Of a DNA stretch of 64,000 nt, positions 9,111 through 16,383 are shown piece after piece. Source of the stretch: Oscillospiraceae bacterium NTUH-002-81 (GTDB lineage: Bacteria > Bacillota > Clostridia > Lachnospirales > Lachnospiraceae); assembly GCA_032620915.1 (NCBI GenBank), contig CP136052.1:2720001-2784000 (forward strand). Direction: 5' to 3'. Below the pieces are notes generated by a model. It had not been told where the DNA came from. It made no database searches and saw only the letters and a program-made list of their open reading frames with translations. The first letter of the stretch is position 1, and every line of letters starts with the position of its first letter. A program made the position numbers and the translations under genes.

Positions 9111-10100
9111 TTATTTTACCAGCTCATTTTTGCAGCAGCCGTCCTTGGCGTACTGCCCCAGATTGTCCATGGTCACCTGGATCATGCTTTCAATGGCTTT
9201 GTCCGTGTAAAAACCGGTGTGCGCGGTATAGATTACATTGTCCATGGAAAGCAGCTCAGCAAACACCGGATCCAGCTGCTCTGGTTTCACATCCTTTTTC
9301 CGCAGAAATGCGGTTTCGTTTTCATACACATCAAAGCCAAAGCCTGCCACCTTGCCGCCCTTCAGCGCTTCCAGCATAGCGGCATGGTCGATAAGCCCGC
9401 CTCTGGCGTTGTTCACCACGTACACACCGTCCTTCATTTTTCCGATGGTGTCCGCGTTCAGCAGGTGATAGTTGTCCGCCGTCATGGGACAGTGGAGGAA
9501 CACGATGTCCGCCTGTGCCAGCAGCTCCTCCAGCGGCACATACTGCGCGATCCGGGCCGTCCGCTCGTTTTCATAGGGATCGCTGGCCAGCACCTGACAG
9601 TGAAAACCTTTCAGATAGGAAATCGTCTCGTAGCCGATGCGCCCGGTACCCACCACCCCGGCAGTCATGGTGTGCAGTTCCTTTCCCTGTACCCCCGCCA
9701 GCGTATAGTCTCCGGCTGCGATCTTCTTCTGCTGTTTTTTCGCCAGCCGCAGCAGAGAGAGAGCTGTCAATATCGCATGCTCGGAAATGGCCCAGGGAGA
9801 ATAAAAGGGCACGTTGGCGCCACGCAGACTGTACTGCTTCATGGCCGCCAGATCCATATGATCGTACCCGGCAGAACGGGTCACCACATATTTCACGCCG
9901 TTTTCCTGTAAGCGTCTAGCCACCGCTTCCGTAATTTTACAGGCCGTCACGATCCACACCGCATCGTACCCCCTGGTCAGATCCACCGTATCCGGCCCCA
10001 GCACCTCTTTCGCGTAAGCCAGCTCCAGCGGATAGCCGGGCCGCAGAGACTCGCTGTAAGCGATCTCTTCTTCCTTTGCTCCATATACTCTTACTTTCAT
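9111..10100 (-). CDS. D-2-hydroxyacid dehydrogenase (D-lactate dehydrogenase-like)
   Basis: Protein of 329 aa with the NAD-binding GTGRIGYE, the substrate Arg in RSAGYDHMD, and the catalytic His region YTAHTGFYTDKA. This is the pattern of D-lactate/D-hydroxyisocaproate dehydrogenases, which reduce 2-oxoacids to D-2-hydroxyacids. It is the first gene of the aminotransferase/AEC transcript, preceded by a structured repeat region. About 30 bases separate it from the aminotransferase. Confidence 0.85.
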   Translation of the reverse strand: MKVRVYGAKEEEIAYSESLRPGYPLELAYAKEVLGPDTVDLTRGYDAVWIVTACKITEAVARRLQENGVKYVVTRSAGYDHMDLAAMKQYSLRGANVPFYSPWAISEHAILTALSLLRLAKKQQKKIAAGDYTLAGVQGKELHTMTAGVVGTGRIGYETISYLKGFHCQVLASDPYENERTARIAQYVPLEELLAQADIVFLHCPMTADNYHLLNADTIGKMKDGVYVVNNARGGLIDHAAMLEALKGGKVAGFGFDVYENETAFLRKKDVKPEQLDPVFAELLSMDNVIYTAHTGFYTDKAIESMIQVTMDNLGQYAKDGCCKNELVK

Positions 10101-10124
10101 CGCTGCACCTCCATTTTCCTATTA

Positions 10125-10220
10125 TTTAACCACAAGAAACACGCTTTGCGAGTTTCTCATGGTTGTCGCGGCAGTCGCCAAGGTCTCGTGCAAGCACGGA
10201 CTTTGGCTCGTTGCTCGCGC
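10125..10220 (-). repeat. Structured intergenic element, divergent copy J
   Basis: On the minus strand CCAAAGTC-CGTGCTTGCACG-AGACCTTGG is a long hairpin with a G(CUUG)C tip. It is followed by a second hairpin, GAGAAAC-tCGC-aaa-GCG-tGTTTCT. The hairpin tip is shared with copies A, B, C and K; the AGAG hairpin is not seen. It lies in the same orientation as, and directly upstream of, the dehydrogenase gene at 10100. Confidence 0.5.
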
Positions 10221-10251
10221 AAAAAGGAGCCGCACCAAACGGTACGGCCCC
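10221..10251 (-). terminator. lysA terminator
   Basis: GGGGCCGTACC and GGTGCGGCTCC pair over 11 bp with a four-base loop, followed by TTTTTGC on the minus strand. Confidence 0.85.
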
Positions 10252-10267
10252 TTCGCCATTTTCTTGA

Positions 10268-10335
10268 CTTTTATGCTCATATCATGAACGGGTTCCAAGG
10301 TCTTTCACCCACTTATGAGCAAGCTCATGTGGACT
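10268..10335 (-). repeat. Degenerate copy K of the structured element
   Basis: On the minus strand CCACATGAGCTTGCTCATAAGTGG forms a hairpin with the G(CUUG)C tip, followed by GATATGAGCATAAAAG, the 5' arm motif of copies B, C and D. The 3' partner arm is missing. It lies between the lysA stop and the lysA terminator. Confidence 0.45.
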
Positions 10336-10365
10336 TAGACCATTTAACCCCGGCATCATATTCGT

Positions 10366-11640
10366 TTATTTTTCATATTCCGGTGCGTCAAACAGTCCGG
10401 AAAAATCAAAGGTTGCAAAGTAATCCTTCGGCGTCTCTGCCCGGCGGATCATCTGCACGCTGCCATCCTCATGCAGCAGCAGCTCTGCGGAACGGAGCTT
10501 GCCGTTGTAGTTGTAGCCCATGGAAAATCCGTGAGCGCCGGCATCGTGGATCACCAGGTAATCGCCCATGTCGATCTTGGGCAGCATCCGGTCAATGGCA
10601 AACTTGTCATTGTTCTCACACAGGCCGCCGGTCACATCGTACATGTGATCGCAGGGCTCGTTCTCCTTGCCCAGCACGGTGATGTGATGGTAAGCGCCGT
10701 AAATGGCCGGACGCATCAGGTTTGCCGCGCAGGCATCACAGCCGATGTACTCCTTGTAAATGTGTTTCTCATGGATGGCTTTGGTCACCAAGCAGCCATA
10801 AGGTCCAAGGACAAAACGGCCCAGCTCGGTGAAGATGGCCACGTCATCCATGCCTGCTTTCACCAGAATGTCATCGTATGCCTTGTGCACACCCTCGCCG
10901 ATGGCCAGGATGTCATTGGGCTCCTTGTCCGGTGTGTACGGGATGCCCACGCCGCCGGAAAGGTTGATGAATGCGATATGCACGCCGGTCTCCTGCTGCA
11001 GCTCTACCGCCGTCTCAAACAGGATTCTTGCCAGCTTCGGATAGTAGGCATTGGTCACGGTGTTGCTGGCCAGGAATGCATGGATACCAAAATGCTTCAC
11101 ACCCTTGGCTTTCAGCTTCAGAAACGCCTCTGTCAGCTGCTCTCTGGTCATGCCGTACTTGGCATCCTCCGGGCTGTCCATGATCTGGTTGTGGATGGCG
11201 AAATCGCCGCCCGGATTGTATCTGCAGCACATGGTCTCCGGGAATTTGGCAATGCCTGCAAAGAAATCAATGTGGGTCAGATCATCAAAGTTGATGATGG
11301 CCCCCAGCTCTGCAGCTTTCTTGAAGTCCTGTGCCGGGGTCACATTGGATGAAAACATGATATCATGTCCGGACAGGCCCACTGCCTCAGACATGAGAAG
11401 CTCTGTGTAAGAAGAGCAGTCCGCGCCCACGCCCTCTTTTTTCAGAAGCTCCATGATATACGGGTTGGGCGTTGCCTTTACTGCAAAATACTCTCTATAT
11501 CCTTTATTCCAAGAAAATGCCTGCTTTAATTTCCGCACATTTTCCAAAATGCCCTTCTCATCATATACATAAAAAGGGGTCGGCCAGGTCTTTGCCATCT
11601 CTTCGACCTGCTCCTTTGTCACAAAAGGTACTTTCTTCAT
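10366..11640 (-). CDS. lysA: Diaminopimelate decarboxylase
   Basis: Protein of 424 aa, from MKKVPF to APEYEK. It decarboxylates meso-diaminopimelate to L-lysine, the last step of lysine biosynthesis. It shows the fold III alanine racemase/decarboxylase layout: PLP-binding Lys in YFAVKATPNP, the HIAFINLSGGVGIPY glycine-rich loop, and CENNDKFAIDRMLP near the dimer active site. I chose ATG 11640 because AGGAGG lies eight bases upstream. As written, the frame is also open into the MATE gene upstream, giving an 897-codon fusion. I judge this an artefact of a one-base excess in a seven-base homopolymer at 11698-11704 and treat lysA as a separate protein. Confidence 0.9.
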   Translation of the reverse strand: MKKVPFVTKEQVEEMAKTWPTPFYVYDEKGILENVRKLKQAFSWNKGYREYFAVKATPNPYIMELLKKEGVGADCSSYTELLMSEAVGLSGHDIMFSSNVTPAQDFKKAAELGAIINFDDLTHIDFFAGIAKFPETMCCRYNPGGDFAIHNQIMDSPEDAKYGMTREQLTEAFLKLKAKGVKHFGIHAFLASNTVTNAYYPKLARILFETAVELQQETGVHIAFINLSGGVGIPYTPDKEPNDILAIGEGVHKAYDDILVKAGMDDVAIFTELGRFVLGPYGCLVTKAIHEKHIYKEYIGCDACAANLMRPAIYGAYHHITVLGKENEPCDHMYDVTGGLCENNDKFAIDRMLPKIDMGDYLVIHDAGAHGFSMGYNYNGKLRSAELLLHEDGSVQMIRRAETPKDYFATFDFSGLFDAPEYEK

Positions 11641-11672
11641 CAGATTATCCTCCTCGTTGATTTTTTCATTCT

Positions 11673-13005
11673 CTATGATTGTTCTTCGATTGTCAACTTT
11701 TTTTCGAAAATAATGGATACAGTTATAGCTGCTGTACACTACCATCAGCACCCAGCCGGTTCCCACCGACGCGCAGACACCGTAAATACCGTACCGCGGC
11801 ACCAGGATCACCGAAAGGATACAGCGCATGGCAATCTGGGAAAAAGTGGCCGTCATGGCGATCCGGATCTTGCCGATGCCCCGGAAAAAGCCCTGCAGCG
11901 CCGATACCACACCGCAGCACAGATAAAACAGTGGCATCACGGTGATGTAGGTCACACCGATCTCCACCGCCGCCGCGTTGTCCAGATCCACATACAGCCC
12001 CACCAGCGTTCTGGGCATGCTCAGCATCAGCGCACTGAACAGCACAATATACGCAAGATCCATCTGCAGGGTGCGGAGCAATCCTTTTTTCAGCCGCTCC
12101 GGATGGTGGGCACCCACATTCTGTCCGCCAAAGGTAGACATGGCACTCTGGGTACCGTCGATGAACGCCATCATAAACGCCTCCAGACGGATCGCCGCAT
12201 TATAACCGGTGATCATATCCGTGCCCTGGGCATTGATGGTACCCTGCACAAGCAGGCGGCCAAAATACAGGAACGTCTGCTGCAGCGCCGATGTCCAGCT
12301 GAACAGCAGCGTATTTTTCATGACGCTTTTTTCATACACAAACTCGCTGCGTGCCAGCGCCAGGATCGGTATTTTCTTATAAATATAAATCACACATAAT
12401 ATGGAAGATAACGCCTGGGAAATGACTGTCGCCACCGCCGCGCCGGCTACTCCCAGAGGCGTATACCGGATAAACACGATATCCAGGATCACATTGGTCA
12501 CCGATGAAATGACCAAAAACAAAAAGGCACTGCGGGAATCCCCGATGGCGCGGAGCGCCGCCGCCAGATAATTGTACAGGAAGGAGAAAAACAGTCCTGC
12601 AAAAATAATCCGCAGATACCAGTTGGTGTCCTCCATGATCTCCGCCGGTGTGTTGGCTGCCAGCAGCATCCACCGGGAGCAGACAATACAGAGCAGGGAC
12701 GCTGCCACCGTAAACACACAGCCTGCAATGAGCGCTGTGGAATACTGTACCTTGAACATCTTTATATCCTGTGCCCCGTACCACTGCGCCAGCAATATGC
12801 CTACGCCCATGGACAGGCCCACCAGGAAAAACAAAACCACCGACATGATCGGGTTGGCAACACTGACCGCCGCAAACGCGTTGTTTCCGATCATCTTGCC
12901 GACGATCATCGCATCCGCCGTGTTGTAAAGCTGCTGGAATATATTTCCCAGCACGATGGGAACCGAAAAACGGAACAGCTGGCTTGTCACATTGCCCTCA
13001 GTCAT
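11673..13005 (-). CDS. MATE family efflux transporter (reading frame shifted near its end)
   Basis: About 12 hydrophobic segments with family landmarks near the N-terminus (PIVLGNIFQQLYNTADAMIV) and in the second half (SALQGFFRGIGKIRIAM). MATE proteins export drugs or metabolites with Na+ or H+. The start at 13005 has GGAG six bases upstream; in-frame ATGs at 13017 and 13059 are alternatives. As given, the frame runs without a stop into lysA. Removing one base from the seven-base run at 11698-11704 gives a stop at 11673-11675 and a 443-residue protein, the normal family length. The fusion is thus probably a sequence error; an ancestral readthrough fusion cannot be excluded. Confidence 0.8.
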
Positions 13006-13062
13006 GCTGTGCTCCATCTCATCTCTTCTTTCCTTATAAATAGTATATCGTTCTGTCATTCA

Positions 13063-13093
13063 TTACCGTTCACATGCATCACTCGCAAAACCG
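13063..13093 (-). repeat. 3' fragment of the structured element (copy G)
   Basis: On the minus strand GTTTTGCGAGTG-ATGCATGTGAACGGTAA matches the 3' end of copies A and B (TTTTGCGAATGG and GTGAACTGTAA). It lies just upstream of the MATE gene. No 5' half is visible. Confidence 0.5.
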
Positions 13094-13161
13094 TAATTTT
13101 GATGATTCTGTGTGAACTGTATTAGTTATATAGTATTTTTTTCAAATGCGCAAGTATATTG

Positions 13162-13190
13162 TTGAATATTGTGCGGTTCTCCATTATAAT
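13162..13190 (+). promoter_or_regulatory. Sigma-A promoter upstream of element C
   Basis: TTGAAT and TATAAT are separated by 17 bases. The predicted start near 13197 is about five bases before the closing helix of element C. Confidence 0.7.
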
Positions 13191-13201
13191 AAGAATTAAA
13201 T

Positions 13202-13422
13202 ATCGGATGCTGGTGTTGAGAGGACAAAGCCCAGTTACGCTTGCATAAAAGTAGGCTGCGGATCTTGAGCCACGCCCCAGATGAGCATAAAAGTGAAGAA
13301 AATCCTTCACAATATGCGAATAGAGGAGCTATGTGCCTGTGGTACATGTTTAGCACTAACCGAAGCGGAACGGAAACCGGATTTGGAGCGTGCACAGCAC
13401 GGAACAATTTGGAGCATCTGAT
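13202..13422 (+). repeat. Structured intergenic element, copy C (candidate leader RNA)
   Basis: ATCGGATGCT at the 5' end pairs with AGCATCTGAT at the 3' end (one G-T). Inside are TACGCTTGCATA (CUUG tip), GAGCATAAAA, GTGAAG-aaaatc-CTTCAC, ATATGCGAATAG (GCATA pairs with TATGC) and GTGCACAGCACGGA. The same motifs recur in copies A, B, D and I. It fills the region between a predicted promoter and the start of the small membrane protein gene. Confidence 0.7.
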
Positions 13423-13453
13423 GGGAAAGACGAAAAGTAAGAGGTGGTTTTCT

Positions 13454-13921
13454 GTGTCAAGACGAAGAAGAAGAAACAACGGAAGGGGTTATGCCATTGC
13501 CATCCTGACGATGGCGGTGCTGATTGTCGTTCTTCTAATCGCCATCGTCGTCGTTCTCATCCGGGGCAACACAGGAAACCCGTTAAATCATGCAAAGGTG
13601 GCCACGGCAGACTATATCGATGCCTCCGGCAACACTGGACAGCGGGCCTACATCAGCGTCAACAAGAATGCACTGACGAAAGTCACTGAGAAACAGTTCG
13701 CCTCCTTCTACGAAAAGACTGTATCCGGCAGCGAATACGCCCTGTTCACCATCGCCTGTGACGACGGCACAGGCATCGTCTTCCTGTCCTCCCCGCAGAG
13801 CAATGCGGACGGCACGACCACCATTGCCGCTTACGGCTATCTGAACGAAAATGGAGAAGTGACCGAGCGCTTCGGACAGATCCTGCTGGATGGCGGCAAG
13901 TATAAATACCAAGCACAGTAG
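13454..13921 (+). CDS. Small membrane-anchored protein of unknown function
   Basis: I do not recognise this 155-aa protein. It starts with a very basic segment (SRRRRRNNGRG), then one strong membrane helix (about residues 13-36), then an extracytoplasmic domain of ~115 residues. That domain contains ADYIDASGNTGQRAYISVNKNALTK and alternating beta-like segments, and has no cysteine. I chose the GTG at 13454, with AGGTGG six bases upstream; an ATG at 13421 inside element C is less likely. It stands alone, with a leader element upstream and a terminator downstream. Confidence 0.65.
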   Translation: MSRRRRRNNGRGYAIAILTMAVLIVVLLIAIVVVLIRGNTGNPLNHAKVATADYIDASGNTGQRAYISVNKNALTKVTEKQFASFYEKTVSGSEYALFTIACDDGTGIVFLSSPQSNADGTTTIAAYGYLNENGEVTERFGQILLDGGKYKYQAQ

Positions 13922-14011
13922 GCATATCGGAACCGCAAGCCGGTTTCCATCGTGAGCCTGCAGCATTGCCCCCCTGAGAACACGGCCCGGTCAAATATCG
14001 TAAAACATAGG

Positions 14012-14049
14012 GAATCCCGCATGTACCCAGCCGTACACGCGGGATTTTT
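14012..14049 (+). terminator. Terminator after the small membrane protein gene
   Basis: AATCCCGCATGTAC pairs with GTACACGCGGGATT (one mismatch), followed by TTTTTC. The symmetric stem could also serve the convergent binding-protein gene. Confidence 0.8.
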
Positions 14050-14190
14050 CACTGCAATTTCGTCTGCGACTTCTACGCTTCGTTTGCCTCGCCGCCTGCA
14101 TAAACAAAGGCTGACATATTTCATTTTCGTTCAGCATCGGCATTTTTTAGCAGGCATCCCCATTTTCTCTTTACTGCTTTTGCATTCTTT

Positions 14191-15207
14191 TTACTTAACT
14201 GCCTTCTCTGCGTATTCTGCCGTCACCAGCTGCTCGTAAGGCACCCACTGCGCCAGCTCCCCGGCCTCATCCAGAATATCCTCTAATAATAAGAAGCTAT
14301 CCTCCTCAAAAATCAGATCTTCTTTCCAGGTTTTCTGATCATAGTACCGCTTCACAATGGTCGTCAGCGTATCCAGATCCGTCTCCGCAAACTGCGGGGC
14401 GATCACCTTGGCGATCTCCTCCGGCGTATGGCTGTTTACAAAATCCATGCCCTTCTGCAGTGCATTGGTGAACGCCTGGATCAGCTCCGGATGTTTTTCC
14501 ATATAACTCTGCTTGGCACTGTAAGCCGTATAAGGCACATAGCCGGACGCCTCCCCCAGAGAAGCCACCACATAACCGGCCTTCTCCTGCTCCAGGCTGG
14601 TGGCCGCCGGTTCAAACTCCACCGTGTAGTCGCCCTGGCCTCCGGAAAAAGCCGCTGCCGTGCTGCCAAAATCAATGCTCTGGTCGATGGTCAGGTCACG
14701 GGCCGGGTCAATGCCATTTTTCTTCAGGATATACTCAAAGACCATCTGCGGCATGCCGCCCTTCCGTCCGCCCAGCACATTTTTTCCCTTCAAATCCGCC
14801 CACTGAAAATCATCCGCCGGTTCCCGCGCCACCAGGAAATTCCCAGCCCGTTGGGTCAGCTGCGCAAAGTTCACAATATAATCGTCCGGGTTCTGACTGT
14901 ACACATAGATGGACGCCTCCGAGCCCATAAATCCGATATCCGCCTCCCCGGACAGCACCGCCGTCATCGTCTTATCCGCACCGAATCCCGTCACCAGCTC
15001 CAGCGCAATGCCCTCCTCTTTGAAATAGCCTTTTTCGATGGCCACATACTGGGGCGCATAAAAAATCGAATGGGCCACCTCGTTGAGCGTTACCGTCGTC
15101 AGATCCCCTTTCCCGGCAGTATCCTTTTTACCGCAGCCCGCAAGACAGCCAACCGCAAGCACCCCGGCCAGCGCAGCTGCCAGATACGACACATATCTCT
15201 TCTTCAT
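14191..15207 (-). CDS. ABC transporter substrate-binding lipoprotein (NMT1/SsuA-like), orphan
   Basis: Protein of 338 aa with a lipoprotein signal (AAALAGVLAVGCLAGC, lipidated Cys about residue 25). It has an SsuA/THI5-like two-lobe fold: YAPQYVAIEKGYFKEEGI, then GFGADKTMTAVLSGEADIGFMG. Relatives bind sulfonates, thiamine precursors, nitrate or similar small molecules outside the cell. No permease or ATPase gene adjoins it, so it must work with components encoded elsewhere, or is a remnant. It diverges from the HTH gene at 15367. Confidence 0.8.
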   Translation of the reverse strand: MKKRYVSYLAAALAGVLAVGCLAGCGKKDTAGKGDLTTVTLNEVAHSIFYAPQYVAIEKGYFKEEGIALELVTGFGADKTMTAVLSGEADIGFMGSEASIYVYSQNPDDYIVNFAQLTQRAGNFLVAREPADDFQWADLKGKNVLGGRKGGMPQMVFEYILKKNGIDPARDLTIDQSIDFGSTAAAFSGGQGDYTVEFEPAATSLEQEKAGYVVASLGEASGYVPYTAYSAKQSYMEKHPELIQAFTNALQKGMDFVNSHTPEEIAKVIAPQFAETDLDTLTTIVKRYYDQKTWKEDLIFEEDSFLLLEDILDEAGELAQWVPYEQLVTAEYAEKAVK

Positions 15208-15311
15208 AAAAGCTCCTCCTTATTTCCGAATACTATATGATATACGGGAAGTGGGGAAATGGTGAATCAGCAAAATTAATTCATATATAATAGATCAAAA
15301 GTAAAATATAC

Positions 15312-15340
15312 TTGACTTTTAGTTCGGTAAATGTTACTTT
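15312..15340 (+). promoter_or_regulatory. Possible promoter of the HTH gene
   Basis: TTGACT and TACTTT are spaced by 17 bases. The -10 match is weak. It is flanked by AT-rich partial dyads that could bind the HTH protein itself. Confidence 0.45.
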
Positions 15341-15366
15341 ATAAACACAGAGGAGGTGGACGGCGA

Positions 15367-15588
15367 TTGGCAAAGAATATTGCGATCAAAGTGGCGCGGG
15401 CCGAAAAGGATATGACGCAGAAGGCACTGGCCGAAGCTGTCGGCGTTTCACGGCAGACCATGAACGCCATTGAAAAAGGAGAATATAATCCAACGATCCG
15501 GTTATGCCGCAAGATCTGCCACATATTGGATAAGCGCCTGGATGATTTATTTTGGGAGGATGATGAAGATGAAGAAAATGAAGAATAA
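15367..15588 (+). CDS. XRE/Cro-type small transcriptional regulator
   Basis: Protein of 73 aa, a single helix-turn-helix (DMTQKALAEAVGVSRQTMNAIEKGEYNP) plus an acidic tail. The TTG at 15367 has AGGAGG seven bases upstream and gives the usual N-terminus of this family; an in-frame ATG further upstream has no site. Its 3' end overlaps the next gene, which encodes a four-helix membrane protein. This pair is common in Clostridia and is thought to be self-regulated. Confidence 0.85.
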   Translation: MAKNIAIKVARAEKDMTQKALAEAVGVSRQTMNAIEKGEYNPTIRLCRKICHILDKRLDDLFWEDDEDEENEE

Positions 15589-16042
15589 TCTGGATGAACG
15601 GCAGGAGTTAGAACTGCTTCGGATCGAACATAACGGCTGCTGGCTCGCTTTCTGGGGATTGCTGATCGTCATGCTGATCCAGCTGCTCACAGGAAATGAC
15701 GGTGCCCGAAATCTGGCAGGCGAATGGGCTGTCTTTATGTGTCTCGCCCTGTATCTCACCATCGCCTGTATCAAAAATGGCATCTGGGACAGAAAGCTGC
15801 GGCCCACGTTCCAGACGAACCTCATCGCCAGCACCATTGCCGCGGTTATTACCGGTGTGATCTGGTTCCTTATTTCTTATAAAAATTACCACAAGCTTAT
15901 CGGGGCCATTGCCACCGGAATCATTATGTTCTTATGTATAGAAGTTTTATGTTTCCTGGCACTGACCATTACTTCCAAACTGTATAAAACCAGATTACAA
16001 AAACTGGAAGACATAGAAGACCATTCTGCGGATGAAGACTAA
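15569..16042 (+). CDS. Four-helix membrane protein (DUF6773-like)
   Basis: Protein of 157 aa with four hydrophobic segments (about residues 26-45, 57-75, 92-110, 120-140) and charged ends. It begins with DERQELELLRIEHNG, a cytoplasmic start typical of small membrane proteins encoded after XRE-type regulators. The start is uncertain: ATGs at 15560, 15569 and 15578 are close together. 15569 fits best with GGGAGG about nine bases upstream. It overlaps the regulator gene by 20 bases, so the two are translationally linked. Function unknown. Confidence 0.7.
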   Translation: MKKMKNNLDERQELELLRIEHNGCWLAFWGLLIVMLIQLLTGNDGARNLAGEWAVFMCLALYLTIACIKNGIWDRKLRPTFQTNLIASTIAAVITGVIWFLISYKNYHKLIGAIATGIIMFLCIEVLCFLALTITSKLYKTRLQKLEDIEDHSADED

Positions 16043-16087
16043 AAAGATTCGTTGATTTTTATCACACATTGATATCATTTTATGCAA

Positions 16088-16117
16088 GGAGAGGAGGCAT
16101 GCCCCCTCTCCGTTTTC
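16088..16117 (+). terminator. Terminator after the regulator/membrane protein pair
   Basis: GGAGAGG and CCTCTCC pair around a short partly paired core, followed by GTTTTC. Confidence 0.65.
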
Positions 16118-16247
16118 GTATGGAATAACCTGCACAGATCCTATTTACTTTCTACAGGCTGCAAGCATGGCTCTGATCGGTATGGCATTTTAAAATGAGA
16201 ACTTTTCTCAGTATCTTCTTATTGAGAAAATGTCACGCTTTCCCACA

Positions 16248-16276
16248 TTGACACAAAAATATCACAATGGTAAAAT
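16248..16276 (+). promoter_or_regulatory. Promoter of the surface protein gene
   Basis: Perfect TTGACA, 17-base spacer, TAAAAT. A leader of about 100 bases follows with a GTTAGG/CCTAAC hairpin. The 130 bases before the promoter hold nothing I can name. Confidence 0.8.
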
Positions 16277-16383
16277 CTCCCAGTTAGGGTTAGCACAGCC
16301 TAACATTTCTGTGTTTCCGTCTGCAAAACCAGCCATGTTCAGGACTGCTTTCCCAAGACAAAATAACAAAGGAGAGGACCATT

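Noticed and set aside
10366..13059. A genuine 897-residue MATE-LysA fusion protein
   Set aside because: A one-base change in a homopolymer restores a MATE stop and a normal length, and lysA has its own strong ribosome site. Listed as two genes.
13241..13453. An N-terminal extension of the small membrane protein back to 13241
   Set aside because: The extension lies within structured element C, has no membrane or signal pattern, and the GTG at 13454 has a good ribosome site.
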